In this document: positions 8,942 through 17,396 of the stretch, one piece after another
Position numbering within the stretch: position 1 is the stretch's first letter
How the letters are laid out: each line of letters starts with the position of its first letter
Assembly: GCA_050014755.1 (NCBI GenBank)
Contig: JBEKCS010000006.1
Coordinates: 14,775 to 78,774, forward strand
DNA from: Bog-756 sp050014755
GTDB taxonomy: Bacteria > Actinomycetota > Acidimicrobiia > Acidimicrobiales > RAAP-2
DNA length: 64,000 nt
Reading direction: 5' to 3'
Notes under the pieces: model-generated
The model's database searches: none
What the model was told of the DNA's origin: nothing
Seen by the model: only the letters and a program-made list of their open reading frames with translations
Program-made: the position numbers and the translations under genes

Positions 8942-9732
8942 TTGCGGCGGTAGACGGGCGGGCGCTTCTCGGCAAACGCCTTCTGGCCCTCTGCCGCGTC
9001 CTCGGTGGCGAAGATCGGCCAGCCGAACTCGAGCTCCATCTTGAGGGCCTCCTCCTCGGGGATCCCTTCGGTCGCCTTCACCGACGCCTTGATGGCCTCG
9101 ACGGCGAGCGGGCCGTTGGCCCCGATGACTTCGGCGATGCCGAGCGCGGCCTCGAGCGCGGTGCCGTCGGGGACCACCCTCCCGATGAGCCCGATCTCCT
9201 TGGCCTCCTGGGCGGAGACCTCACGTGCGGTGAGCAGGAGGTCCATGGCCACCGTGAACGGGATCTGACGGCGCAGGCGCACCGTCGAGCCACCGAGCGG
9301 GAACAGCCCGCGCCTGGCCTCGAATACGCCGAACTTGGCGCCCTCTCCGGCCACCCGGATGTCGGTGGCCTGCAGGATCTCCGTCCCGCCGGCCACGGCC
9401 CAGCCCTCGACGGCGGCGATCAGCGGCTTCTTCAACGAGTAATGGCGAAGCAGTGCCTTCCAGTGGAGATCCGGGTCCTCGGCCATGCGCGCCGCAACAT
9501 CCTCGTTGCCCGGCCCGGACATCGACTTGAGGTCCATGCCGGCGCAGAAGGTCCCGCCCGCTCCGGTCAGGATGGCGCAGCGGATGTCGTCGTTGGAGTC
9601 GATCTCCACCCAGGCATCGGCCATGCCGACCAGCATCGGTCCGGACAGGGCGTTCTTCGCCTCGGGGCGGTTCATGGTCACGACGGCGGTCGCGCCGATC
9701 ACCTCGTAGCTCAGGTGTTCGGTCTCGATCAT
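8938..9732 (-). CDS. Enoyl-CoA hydratase (crotonase family), EchA19-like
   Basis: A 264-residue crotonase-fold hydratase. The oxyanion-hole segments are CAGMDLK (63-69) and EGWAVAGGTEI (109-119). Candidate catalytic acids are Glu118 (GGTEILQ) and Glu138 (FEARRGLFPLGG). The stretch GGTEILQATDIRVAGEGAKFG closely recalls mycobacterial EchA19, which hydrates steroid side-chain enoyl-CoA; this is recalled, not searched. The ATG has GGGAG eight bases upstream. It is followed by the coupled thioesterase and preceded by a KstR-type palindrome about 107 bp upstream. Confidence 0.9.
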   Translation of the reverse strand: MIETEHLSYEVIGATAVVTMNRPEAKNALSGPMLVGMADAWVEIDSNDDIRCAILTGAGGTFCAGMDLKSMSGPGNEDVAARMAEDPDLHWKALLRHYSLKKPLIAAVEGWAVAGGTEILQATDIRVAGEGAKFGVFEARRGLFPLGGSTVRLRRQIPFTVAMDLLLTAREVSAQEAKEIGLIGRVVPDGTALEAALGIAEVIGANGPLAVEAIKASVKATEGIPEEEALKMELEFGWPIFATEDAAEGQKAFAEKRPPVYRRK

Positions 9733-9838
9733 GGTGCTGCTCCCTTCGGGGCCGGCCCGCTCGGGTCGGGCCCCCTCGTGCGCCGGAGCGCTGAACGGCT
9801 GACGTACGCGTCCCCGGTTCCCGGCGGCGCACAGAATC

Positions 9839-9852
9839 TAGAACACATTCTA
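9839..9852. promoter_or_regulatory. KstR-type operator (TAGAACACATTCTA)
   Basis: A near-perfect inverted repeat (TAGAA arms) fitting TnnAACnnGTTnnA with one mismatch (ATT for GTT). It lies about 107 bp upstream of the enoyl-CoA hydratase ATG, in the gap between that gene and the stop codon of the GYW-repeat protein, so it most likely controls the hydratase-thioesterase pair. Confidence 0.6.
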
Positions 9853-9920
9853 CTTTCCGCGTCAGGGTCAGTGGACCCAAGGGTCTGAAGTGTCCGGGGA
9901 CCCGCACCCCGCCGAAGCGC

Positions 9921-12164
9921 TCAGGAGTCCGGGCCGGCCGCGATGCCCACCACCGGCGCGTTGAGGCGGAAGCCCCCGGTGGAACCCTCGAACAGGGCGT
10001 CGCCGAATGCGAAGACACCTCCGTCGGCTGCCGTGAGCCAGTAGCCGTCGCCGGTGGCCGAAGCAGCCATGCCCACGATGGGCTGGGCGAGGGGATACCC
10101 GCCCATCGAACCGTAGAACCCGGCGGAGCCGAAGGAGAAGATTCCGCCGTCAGCAGCAACCAGCCAGTAGCCCCCGGTGCCGGGAGCCGGAACGGGGGCC
10201 AAGCCGACGATGAGACGGTTCAGCACGAGTGAACCGGCCGACCCTTCGAACGGGGCCGACCCGAACGCGAAGACGCCGCCGTCGGCTGCGACGAGCCAGT
10301 AGCCGTCGTCGTCGGGTCCGGCGGCCACACCGACCACCGGCGCGTTGAGGTGTTCTCCACCCGTGGACCCGGCGAACACCGCGTCACCGAAGGCGAAGAC
10401 GCCACCGTCCGCCGCTACCAACCAGTAGCCACGTCCGTCCGGGGTCGGAGCGATCCCGACGATCGGCGCGGCCAAGGTGAGGCCACCCGCCGAACCGTAG
10501 AAGCCGGCGTCCCCGTAGTTGAACACCCCGCCGTCGGCCGCCACCAGCCAATAGCCCTGGTGGTCCGGGGTCGGGGCCATACCGACCACCGGCGCGACCA
10601 GACGGAGGGATCCGGCCGATCCGGCATAGGGGGCGGAACCGAATGCGAATACCCCGCCGTCGGCCGCCGACAACCAGTAGCCCGGCGACACCGGCGGCGG
10701 CGACGGTGGCCCCGGGAGTCCGGACGGGCCCTCGAGGGCGAGGAGCCGGTCGCTGTCATCCGGGGAGACGATCACGCCGTCGGCCGCCGCCGGTGACGGG
10801 AAGGAGCTGGCCGATCCCCCGGTCGGGAACTGCTGCTCGGCCACCCCCGTCGCCGGGTCCAGTCCATAGAGAGTGCCGTCCCCGATCGACCAGACCAGGC
10901 CGCCGGCCACGATCGGAGATCCGTGGGCCCCGCTCGTCGTCTTCCACAACGCCACGGGAGGGGAGTCCGTGGGGCTCACGGCGCGAAGTCCGTCACCGCA
11001 CGGGACGAAGAGCGTGCCGTCGAGGTCCGCCGAGCCGCCGTCCGGGTCGGCTCCGCAGAATCCGGGAGTCTGCGCCACCTGCCCGCCGACGCCGCCGAGG
11101 TGGGGCTGGTCCATGACGTAGGCCGTCCGGAGTTTGCCTACCTGGAATACCAGCCCGTTCGAAAGGAGAGCCGGCGAGGTCGAGCCGAGGTCCTCGTCGT
11201 CGGCATTGTCGGAACGCCAGGTGGTCGGGGTGAACGAGTCGAGTAGCTGGGCGGTCGGGCTGAGCCGGAGCACGCTGTCGCCGGTGTCGCTGTCGGCCCC
11301 CGTCGTGTCGGCGCTGTTGCCGGTGGCCACCCACACGTCGCCCTGGGCGTCCACCGGGGGGGCGGAGCCCCCCATCCAGACCGCGCCCTGGTTGCCGCCG
11401 GATTCGTCGGCCACCGTGAACACCGACGGGGTGGAACCATCCTCGGGGGCGGAGACGACCAGGCCGTGATAGGTGCCGCAGTCACCGTCGTTCCCACCGA
11501 ACCCGACGATCACCCGCCCGTCGGTCAGTGCGAGCGACGCCCGCTGGAGCTCGAAGGCGGGGGATGCGACGGCGGGCGGGTCGATCACCTCGTTCAGGAT
11601 CACCGCACCCGTGTACATATCGAGTCCGATGAGATGGTGGGAAGCGTTCCCCGGAACTTGTTCGGCGGCCACGACGAAGAGCTCCGAGCGAGCCGTGTCG
11701 ATGACCGGCGTCGAGGTGATCCCGACCGTCGGCCCGATGTCGCCGCACAGGCCGTGCACCGTCGATGGGGAGAACGGGGTCCCGACATGGTTCGACCACA
11801 GCACGGCCCCGCTGTCGGCGGCGAGGGCGTAGACGGTGTCGTTCTCGGTGGCGGCATAGACCCGTCCCGAGGCGATGAGGGGCTGACCGTAGAGCTGACC
11901 GTCGAATACCGGCGAGGTCCACGCCGTCCTGGCCGGAGTGAAGGAGTCACCCGACGGGTCGATCCCGGTGCGGGACCCGTTCTGGTCGAACGTCGTCCAA
12001 CTGCTCGAGAGCACCGCCCTGGGCCTCGCCGCTGCTCTCGCCCCTGAGGCACCGGCGACGACGACGGAAACCGCCGACCCGACGACGACGGCCACCACCA
12101 CGGCGCCGATGCCGGCAAGCCGGCAGACGGCGACCTTTGGAGACACCGGGCGTACCCGTCGCAT
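9921..12164 (-). CDS. Exported PQQ-like beta-propeller protein with six C-terminal GYW repeats
   Basis: A 747-residue protein. It starts with a basic N-terminus and one signal/anchor helix (GIGAVVVAVVVGSAVSVVV, ~20-38). Residues ~50-470 contain PQQ-like propeller blades (RVYAATENDTVYALAADSG, LVWSIGDGTLYGLDPATG). Six repeats of about 42 residues follow, each beginning GYWLxxADGGVFxFG and ending APxVGxAxxPD. Such repeats are frequent in exported acidimicrobial proteins, in my recollection. Function is unknown; it is probably extracellular or wall-associated and binding rather than enzymatic, as no PQQ-dehydrogenase residues are evident. The start ATG is preceded by AGGGGG. Confidence 0.85.
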   Translation of the reverse strand: MRRVRPVSPKVAVCRLAGIGAVVVAVVVGSAVSVVVAGASGARAAARPRAVLSSSWTTFDQNGSRTGIDPSGDSFTPARTAWTSPVFDGQLYGQPLIASGRVYAATENDTVYALAADSGAVLWSNHVGTPFSPSTVHGLCGDIGPTVGITSTPVIDTARSELFVVAAEQVPGNASHHLIGLDMYTGAVILNEVIDPPAVASPAFELQRASLALTDGRVIVGFGGNDGDCGTYHGLVVSAPEDGSTPSVFTVADESGGNQGAVWMGGSAPPVDAQGDVWVATGNSADTTGADSDTGDSVLRLSPTAQLLDSFTPTTWRSDNADDEDLGSTSPALLSNGLVFQVGKLRTAYVMDQPHLGGVGGQVAQTPGFCGADPDGGSADLDGTLFVPCGDGLRAVSPTDSPPVALWKTTSGAHGSPIVAGGLVWSIGDGTLYGLDPATGVAEQQFPTGGSASSFPSPAAADGVIVSPDDSDRLLALEGPSGLPGPPSPPPVSPGYWLSAADGGVFAFGSAPYAGSAGSLRLVAPVVGMAPTPDHQGYWLVAADGGVFNYGDAGFYGSAGGLTLAAPIVGIAPTPDGRGYWLVAADGGVFAFGDAVFAGSTGGEHLNAPVVGVAAGPDDDGYWLVAADGGVFAFGSAPFEGSAGSLVLNRLIVGLAPVPAPGTGGYWLVAADGGIFSFGSAGFYGSMGGYPLAQPIVGMAASATGDGYWLTAADGGVFAFGDALFEGSTGGFRLNAPVVGIAAGPDS

Positions 12165-12246
12165 CCCCCTACTCAACCACGCGCCGGAAGCACGTGCACA
12201 GGACGGTCGGCGCACGTCTGCCGGCCGGGGCGCCTGCCCCCGCCGG

Positions 12247-13407
12247 TCAGATCCGCTCGATGATCGTGCCGGTGGCCAGCGCGCCACCACAGCACATGGT
12301 GATCAGTGCCAGGTTCTTGTCCGTGCGCTCGAGCTCGTGGAGCGCGGTGGTGATCAGGCGTGCGCCGGTCGAACCCACCGGGTGGCCGAGGGCGATGGCA
12401 CCGCCGTTGACATTGACCTTGTCCCAGTCGACCTCGTGGACCTTGCCCCACGACATGACGACCGAGGCGAACGCCTCGTTGACCTCGAAGATGTCGATGT
12501 CGGACATGGTCATCCCGGCCTTCTTCAGGACGTCGGAGGTGGCGGCCACCGGTCCGTCCAGGTGGTAATAGGGATCGGAGCCCACCAGGGTCTGGGCCAC
12601 GATGCGGGCACGGGGTCGCAATCCGGCCTCGCCGGCACGCTCCTGGGACATCCACAGAACGGCGGCCGCCCCGTCGGAGATCTGCGAGCTGTTGCCGGCC
12701 GTGTGCATGCCGTCGGGCAGGACCGGCTTGAGGCCGGCCAGACCCTCCTTCGTGGTGTCGCGGGGGCCCTGGTCGCGCGCTACCAGGGTGCGCTCGCCGG
12801 TCGGGCCCTCGGCACCCATCACCGGAGCCTCGACCGGCACGATCTCCCGGTCGAAGCGGCCCTCGGCGACGGCCACCGCGGCCTTGCGCTGCGACTCGAA
12901 GCCCAGCCAGTCGACGTCCTCCCGGGTGATGCCGTACTTCTGGGCGATGCGCTCGGCCGCGTTGAACTGGTCGGGCATGTCCCAGGGGAAGTCGTCGGGG
13001 CGGGACTTGCCCGGTCCGTTGAAGGCGTTGGCCCCGAGGCCGACCCGGCTCATGGCCTCGACGCCGCAGGCGATTCCGGAGTGGATGGCATCGGCGCCGA
13101 TGAGGTTGGCGATGAAGTGGTTGGCCTGCTGGGCGGAGCCGCACTGGCAGTCGACGGTGGTGGCCGCCGTCTCGTAGGGCATGCCCTGACTCAACCACGC
13201 GGTGCGGGTGACATTGGACGCCTGCTCGCCGGCCTGGGTCACGCACCCACCGACGATCTGTTCGACGCTCCCGGGGTCGACCCCGGCCTTCTTCACCAGC
13301 TCGACCTGGGCCTGGCCCAGGAGGTCGGCGGCGTGGAACCCGGACAGCCATCCGTTGCGCTTACCGATCGGTGTGCGGACTGCTTCGACGATGACCGGCT
13401 GGGCCAT
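12247..13407 (-). CDS. Steroid-type acetyl-CoA acetyltransferase (FadA5-like thiolase)
   Basis: A 386-residue thiolase that cleaves a 3-ketoacyl-CoA with CoA. The nucleophile is Cys89 in VDCQCGSAQQA. The NEAFAS, ALGHPVGSTGAR and C-terminal CCGGALATG motifs supply the other active-site residues. The N-terminus (VIVEAVRTPIGKRNGWLSG) and overall pattern match the FadA5/FadA6 steroid thiolase group rather than general FadA/AtoB; this rests on recalled sequences. The ATG at 13407 has a GGGGG-type ribosome site. A perfect KstR-type palindrome is 96 bp upstream, consistent with steroid side-chain degradation. Confidence 0.9.
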   Translation of the reverse strand: MAQPVIVEAVRTPIGKRNGWLSGFHAADLLGQAQVELVKKAGVDPGSVEQIVGGCVTQAGEQASNVTRTAWLSQGMPYETAATTVDCQCGSAQQANHFIANLIGADAIHSGIACGVEAMSRVGLGANAFNGPGKSRPDDFPWDMPDQFNAAERIAQKYGITREDVDWLGFESQRKAAVAVAEGRFDREIVPVEAPVMGAEGPTGERTLVARDQGPRDTTKEGLAGLKPVLPDGMHTAGNSSQISDGAAAVLWMSQERAGEAGLRPRARIVAQTLVGSDPYYHLDGPVAATSDVLKKAGMTMSDIDIFEVNEAFASVVMSWGKVHEVDWDKVNVNGGAIALGHPVGSTGARLITTALHELERTDKNLALITMCCGGALATGTIIERI

Positions 13408-13731
13408 GGTGGATCCCCCTTGAGAGTTCTCGTTGGTGGTGTGGGTGATGAGTACTGACCGGCCGTCGGAGACTGCCTCGTCCCGACCCGGCGGCAGAAG
13501 TATAGAACCGGTTCTACTCACTCGGCCCATCGGCGCAGGATCGGCCCTCCCGTTGTCCCCCGCCCGCTGCCCACCGCCGACCCCGCCTGGGCCCCGGCGC
13601 CCCCTGCGTGTGCCGGTCGGGCCGCCGGGAGGCGGGTGACAACCGGTGCGGTACTGTGCCCATCGGCGCCGGTTCGGTCAGCTGCTGATCAGCGACGGGC
13701 GCCGGCCCCGCCGATCGAGGGGAGACGTCAG
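13408..13731. other. Divergent intergenic region between thiolase and sterol-desaturase unit
   Basis: About 324 bp with no convincing gene. It carries the palindromic operator at 13503-13516 close to the thiolase. Towards the plus-strand genes it ends in a strong ribosome site (GAGGGGAG at about 13718-13725). No terminator or promoter box is clear enough to call. Confidence 0.55.
13503..13516. promoter_or_regulatory. KstR-type operator (TAGAACCGGTTCTA), perfect palindrome
   Basis: A perfect 14-bp palindrome that matches TnnAACnnGTTnnA at all fixed positions and is the best of the three sites in the window. It is 96 bp upstream of the FadA5-like thiolase ATG on the minus strand. It could also influence the divergent sterol-desaturase unit about 215 bp away. 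Confidence 0.72.
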
Positions 13732-13866
13732 GTGAGTGGTGAACATCGGCTGCCAGCCCGCGGACGGCGCGGTGGACACGTGCGTCCCGATCGCGCCGAA
13801 CGTTCCGGGACCACGATTCGATGCCCGTCGTGCCGACCCGACGCCGACCCCGGTGTGCGACCGTGA
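13732..13866 (+). CDS. Putative 44-aa small protein coupled to sterol desaturase
   Basis: A short frame beginning GTG after a strong GGGGAG site (spacing about seven) and ending in TGA inside GTGA, overlapping the GTG start of the next gene. The product is basic (many Arg) with one CPSC pair in TTIRCPSCRPDADPG. It may be a real small protein or a coupling leader. Composition (Arg/Pro/Gly) is also what random high-GC sequence gives, so support rests on the ribosome site and the overlap. Confidence 0.35.
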   Translation: MSGEHRLPARGRRGGHVRPDRAERSGTTIRCPSCRPDADPGVRP

Positions 13867-14999
13867 CGTGGCCCTCCAAGCCGGGCTCCGACGCCGTCGA
13901 CCTGACGGTGGTCGCCGTCCCGGGCTACTTCGCCGCCATGGGGCTCGAGTACCTGGCCCAGCGCCGGCGACTCACCCGGGGCGGGGCCCCGTCGGCCGGC
14001 GACTACGAGCGCCAGGACACCCGGGCCAGCCTGACCATGGGAACCCTCAGCCTGCTCGCGCCCTTCGTGGTCCCCCGGATCCTCCGCCCGGTCACCCCCG
14101 GCCGGGGCCGCTTCGCCAAGACCCTGGTCGGCGTGGCTGTCGCCGCTGCGGCGGCCACCACGGTGGCCGACATCGTGGCCCGACGGTCCGAGCGTCGGGA
14201 GGAGGACGACACCGATGATTCGGCGGAGACCCACGAGTCGGCCGGGCCGGTCGCTCCCGCCCGTCGGTTGGCCTCGGTCGGCGGTGTCGTCGCCATCGCC
14301 GCCGGAGGCCTGGCTGTCACCACGGCCTGGGCCACCGCCACCACGCCGGAGAAGCTCTGGCGCAGGCGGCTGGTCCCGTCGCTCGGCAACGGGCGGGCGG
14401 CACTGGCAGCAGCCATCGTCGGCTGGGACTTCATCTACTACTGGAACCACCGGTTCATGCACACCAGCCGCTACATGTGGGCGGTCCACGAGGTCCACCA
14501 CTCGAGCGAGCGCTACAACCTGTCGACCGCACTCCGCCAGCCGGTGGCCGACGCGCTCGGCACCATGCTCCCCTACGGGCTGCTCTGCCTGTTCGGCATC
14601 CCGCCGGACGCGGTGGCCACGGCCCGCGGCGTCAACCTGATCTACCAGTTCTGGATCCACACCGAGGCCATCGACCGGATCGGGCGCGCGGAACGGGCAC
14701 TCAACTCACCCTCCCACCACCGGGTGCACCACGGGACGAACCGCCAGTACCTCGACAGGAACCACGGCGGCATCCTGATCGTCTGGGACCGGATGTTCGG
14801 CACCTTCGAGCCCGAGGACGAGCGCGTCGTCTACGGCCTCACCACCAACATCGACACCTTCAACCCGGGCCGCATCGCCACCCACGAGTACGTGGACATG
14901 GCCCGGGACGTGGCGTCGTCCACCGGGTGGGTCGAGCGGCTGTCCTACGTGCTGCGTGGACCCGGCTGGGCCATGCGCCACCGGGCGCTCACCGCCTGA
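13863..14999 (+). CDS. Sterol desaturase / fatty acid hydroxylase family membrane protein
   Basis: About 378 residues, integral membrane di-iron oxygenase family. The His clusters are HRFMH, HEVHHSSE and HHRVHHGTNRQYLDRNHGG, giving the expected HxxxH, HxxHH and HxxHH pattern, and hydrophobic segments flank them. A charged loop (RRSERREEDDTDD) lies in the N-terminal half. I chose the GTG at 13863 because homologues begin near VDLTVVAVPGYF and because of the GTGA overlap with the upstream short frame; the ATG at 13821 is an alternative. Members hydroxylate or desaturate lipids; the substrate here is unknown. Confidence 0.85.
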   Translation: MTWPSKPGSDAVDLTVVAVPGYFAAMGLEYLAQRRRLTRGGAPSAGDYERQDTRASLTMGTLSLLAPFVVPRILRPVTPGRGRFAKTLVGVAVAAAAATTVADIVARRSERREEDDTDDSAETHESAGPVAPARRLASVGGVVAIAAGGLAVTTAWATATTPEKLWRRRLVPSLGNGRAALAAAIVGWDFIYYWNHRFMHTSRYMWAVHEVHHSSERYNLSTALRQPVADALGTMLPYGLLCLFGIPPDAVATARGVNLIYQFWIHTEAIDRIGRAERALNSPSHHRVHHGTNRQYLDRNHGGILIVWDRMFGTFEPEDERVVYGLTTNIDTFNPGRIATHEYVDMARDVASSTGWVERLSYVLRGPGWAMRHRALTA

Positions 15000-15033
15000 G
15001 CCGACCCGGGAGCCGTGCCGCTTCGCCCGCCGT

Positions 15034-15588
15034 TCATCCGCCCGACCCATCGGAGTCGAACGACAGAACGGTCTGCACAAAGAACCCCGCCTTGGCAGAC
15101 ACGCGTTGTGGTCGGTAGAAGCGCTCCACTACGTCGTAGGCCTCGTCAACGCTGGTAATGCCGATGCGTGCAGAAAGGAGTCTCAAGTCGTCGTCCAGAC
15201 CGATCCGGGCCGACACCGCCTTCATGGCGAAGAGATACTCCGGGGACGGCACGACGATGTGAATCCCCTCGCGGTTGATTTCATGTTGTTGACCTCTGTC
15301 CTGCCCATCGGGAAGCAGCCCCTTCACACTGTCGTTCAACCAGTCTCGGGGGAGTCCGAACTCGCCGGCCATCGCCCTGGCGACTTCGTAGACTTCCATC
15401 TTCGGTTCGAAGACAGCGTCGATGTCCCTTGTAGCCCGGTCGTCGCTGTAGGCCAGTGCGATCGCCCCTCCGCCGACGACGAACATGTCCACCGACAGCC
15501 CTCGGGCCGCACACTTTTTGCCGAGCTCCCCGAGCAACTCTTCGATTCTCGCGTGGCCGAGGAGTGGTCCGTCAGCTTTGGAGGTCAC
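15034..15588 (-). CDS. Nucleotidyltransferase-fold protein (DUF6036/AbiEii-like), candidate toxin
   Basis: A 184-residue protein with the nucleotidyltransferase core: VVGGGAIALAYSDDRATRDID carries the GG helix and the D-x-D metal-binding pair (DID) near residues 38-58. A central strand (GIHIVVPSPEYLFAMKAVSAR) supplies the third-acid/Lys region of this family. Such single-domain proteins occur beside HTH regulators and are predicted toxins or NMP-transferring modulators. It begins with GTG overlapping the TGA of the upstream XRE gene by four bases (GTGA), so the two form one translation-coupled pair. Base composition is visibly less GC-biased than neighbouring genes, suggesting acquisition. 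Confidence 0.75.
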   Translation of the reverse strand: MTSKADGPLLGHARIEELLGELGKKCAARGLSVDMFVVGGGAIALAYSDDRATRDIDAVFEPKMEVYEVARAMAGEFGLPRDWLNDSVKGLLPDGQDRGQQHEINREGIHIVVPSPEYLFAMKAVSARIGLDDDLRLLSARIGITSVDEAYDVVERFYRPQRVSAKAGFFVQTVLSFDSDGSGG

Positions 15589-16160
15589 ACCGACTCCAAT
15601 GAGTCGGGATCGATCATCACGCCCCGGGAACGAAAGGGCTCAGGTGAGTGGGCACGAAGGAACTCGTAGAAGGCCGGATCGTCGGTGACGAACCAATCCC
15701 TATCCGATCTGACACCTTTGACCCACTCCGGCACAGGGAGATCGCCCCGTCCGGCCAGGTCCTCGGTGGAACCGGCGAGAAGAGCATCCCAACGCCGATC
15801 ACCGGTCGTGGATGGGCGGGCGAAAAACACCTGTCGGTCAATCGGACGTGACACCCATTTGGCATTCGACCGTTGTTCCCGGACGATTCGCAAGAGCTCT
15901 CTGAGGGACCATCCATGTCGGAGGCCCGATCGAATGGCAGCCGAGGCTTCCGGAGTGGTCAACAGTCCGTGGACATAGATGTCGCTCCCGGATCCAGCAT
16001 CGATGGCATCGAGGATCCGCTGCAGCGTCGATCCGCCCGGCACTTTGTCGCCGCGCTCGTATGCGGCGACGTTGCTCTCCGACGTACCGGTCACGCGTGC
16101 CACCTGAGCTGCGGTCAGCCCCGCCTCACGTCTTCGGCTGCGGAGCGCCCACCCATCCAT
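15585..16160 (-). CDS. XRE-family HTH regulator, candidate antitoxin
   Basis: A 191-residue protein with an N-terminal Cro/CI helix-turn-helix (about 5-60: RSRRREAGLTAAQVARVTG, then TSESNVAAYERGDKVPGGST). The C-terminal part is a helical/mixed region with no known fold by eye (GWSLRELLRIVREQRSNAKW, FVTDDPAFYEFLRAHSP). It is the first gene of a two-gene unit with the nucleotidyltransferase. Three tandem 7-bp repeats just upstream of its ATG are a plausible autoregulatory operator. The organisation (DNA-binding first gene, coupled nucleotidyltransferase second) is that of AbiE-like toxin-antitoxin modules, although the family pairing is my inference. Confidence 0.8.
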   Translation of the reverse strand: MDGWALRSRRREAGLTAAQVARVTGTSESNVAAYERGDKVPGGSTLQRILDAIDAGSGSDIYVHGLLTTPEASAAIRSGLRHGWSLRELLRIVREQRSNAKWVSRPIDRQVFFARPSTTGDRRWDALLAGSTEDLAGRGDLPVPEWVKGVRSDRDWFVTDDPAFYEFLRAHSPEPFRSRGVMIDPDSLESV

Positions 16161-16170
16161 GCATCGACTA

Positions 16171-16191
16171 TATCAGTTATCAGTTATCAGT
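16171..16191. repeat. Three tandem TATCAGT copies, probable operator of the HTH gene
   Basis: TATCAGT occurs three times head-to-tail, 10 bp upstream of the XRE gene's ATG. On the minus strand the array reads ACTGATA three times and runs into GATATAGT, which contains a TATAGT -10-like hexamer at 16167-16172. A regulator bound here would block that promoter. The block is markedly AT-rich for this genome. Confidence 0.8.
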
Positions 16192-16234
16192 GCCCGGGAC
16201 AGCGGCATCCATGGTCGCCACCGGGTGCTCACCC

Positions 16235-17386
16235 CTACCCGAGCAGCCCCTTGGCGATGACCACCCGCTGGATCTGGTTGGTGCCCTCGTAGATCTGGGT
16301 GATCTTGGCGTCGCGCATGAACCGCTCCACCGGAAAGTCCTTCGTGTACCCGTAGCCGCCCAGCAGCTGCACGGCATCGGTGGTCACGGCCATGGCCGTG
16401 TCCGAGGCGAAGCACTTGGCCATCGCCCCGATGGTGGTCAGCTCGCCCTCGGGGTCCCCGTCGTCGATCAGCGAGCACGCCCGGTAGACGAGCGATCGGG
16501 CCGCCTCGTTCCGCATGGCCATCTCGGCGATCATGAAGCGCAGTCCCTGCAGATCGGCGATGGGCTTGCCGAACGCCGTTCGGTCCCCCATGTAGCCGGC
16601 GGCGACGTCGATCGCGCCCTGGGCGATCCCGACCGCCTGGGCACCGACGGTCGGCCGGCTGCGGTCGAGAGTGTGCATGGCGATGGTGAACCCCTGACCC
16701 TCCTCGCCGATCAGGTGCGACGACGGAACCCGGACCTCGTCGAAGGTGACGCCGGCGGTCGGGCTGCCGCGCAGGCCCATCTTGTCCTCGTGGTGGCCCA
16801 CCTCCACGCCCCACCCGGCCTCGACCAGGAAGCAGCTGATCCCCCGGCGCCCCGCGTCGGGGTCGGTCACCGCGAACACCGTGTAGGTGTCCGAGACGCC
16901 GGCATTGGTGATCCAGTGCTTGGCGCCGGTCAACACGTAGTCGCTGCCGTCGCGCACGGCCCGGGTGCGCATGGAGGCGACGTCACTGCCGGCGTCGGCC
17001 TCGGACAGGCAGTAGCTGGCCTGCGCGGCCCCGGACGCGATCTTCGGCAGGTACTCGGCCTTCAGCTCCTGGCTGGCCCAGTTCATCACCGGGAGCATCC
17101 CCAGCTTGGAGATGAGGAGCGTGACGGACGTCGAGGCACAGACCCGGGCGATCTCCTCGGTTGTGATCGCCTGGGTGATCATGTCGGCTCCGGCCCCCCC
17201 GTACTCCACCGGAACGCCGAGTGCGGGCAGTTCGAGCTCGACGCAGGCGTCGAACGACGCCTGCGGGAACGCCGAGTCCCGATCGGCGGCGGCGGCATGG
17301 GGTGCGACCCGGGCCTCGGCGAACTTCCGGAGCGTGTCGCGGAATTCGCGGTGGGTGTCGGTGAGACCGAACGAGGTGCTTTCCAT
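16235..17386 (-). CDS. Acyl-CoA dehydrogenase
   Basis: A 383-residue FAD-dependent acyl-CoA dehydrogenase of standard length. Motifs: YCLSEADAGSD near 120 and WITNAG near 155 (FAD contacts), the RPTVGAQAVGIAQGA helix, LLGGYGY near 345 and the catalytic-base Glu367 in QIYEGTNQIQR. The N-terminus (DTHREFRDTLRKFAEARVAPHA) is typical. It catalyses alpha,beta-dehydrogenation of an acyl-CoA with electron transfer to ETF. A 12-bp inverted repeat starting 11 bp upstream of the ATG is probably its repressor site. The gene is monocistronic. Confidence 0.93.
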   Translation of the reverse strand: MESTSFGLTDTHREFRDTLRKFAEARVAPHAAAADRDSAFPQASFDACVELELPALGVPVEYGGAGADMITQAITTEEIARVCASTSVTLLISKLGMLPVMNWASQELKAEYLPKIASGAAQASYCLSEADAGSDVASMRTRAVRDGSDYVLTGAKHWITNAGVSDTYTVFAVTDPDAGRRGISCFLVEAGWGVEVGHHEDKMGLRGSPTAGVTFDEVRVPSSHLIGEEGQGFTIAMHTLDRSRPTVGAQAVGIAQGAIDVAAGYMGDRTAFGKPIADLQGLRFMIAEMAMRNEAARSLVYRACSLIDDGDPEGELTTIGAMAKCFASDTAMAVTTDAVQLLGGYGYTKDFPVERFMRDAKITQIYEGTNQIQRVVIAKGLLG

Positions 17387-17396
17387 GGCACCAAGT

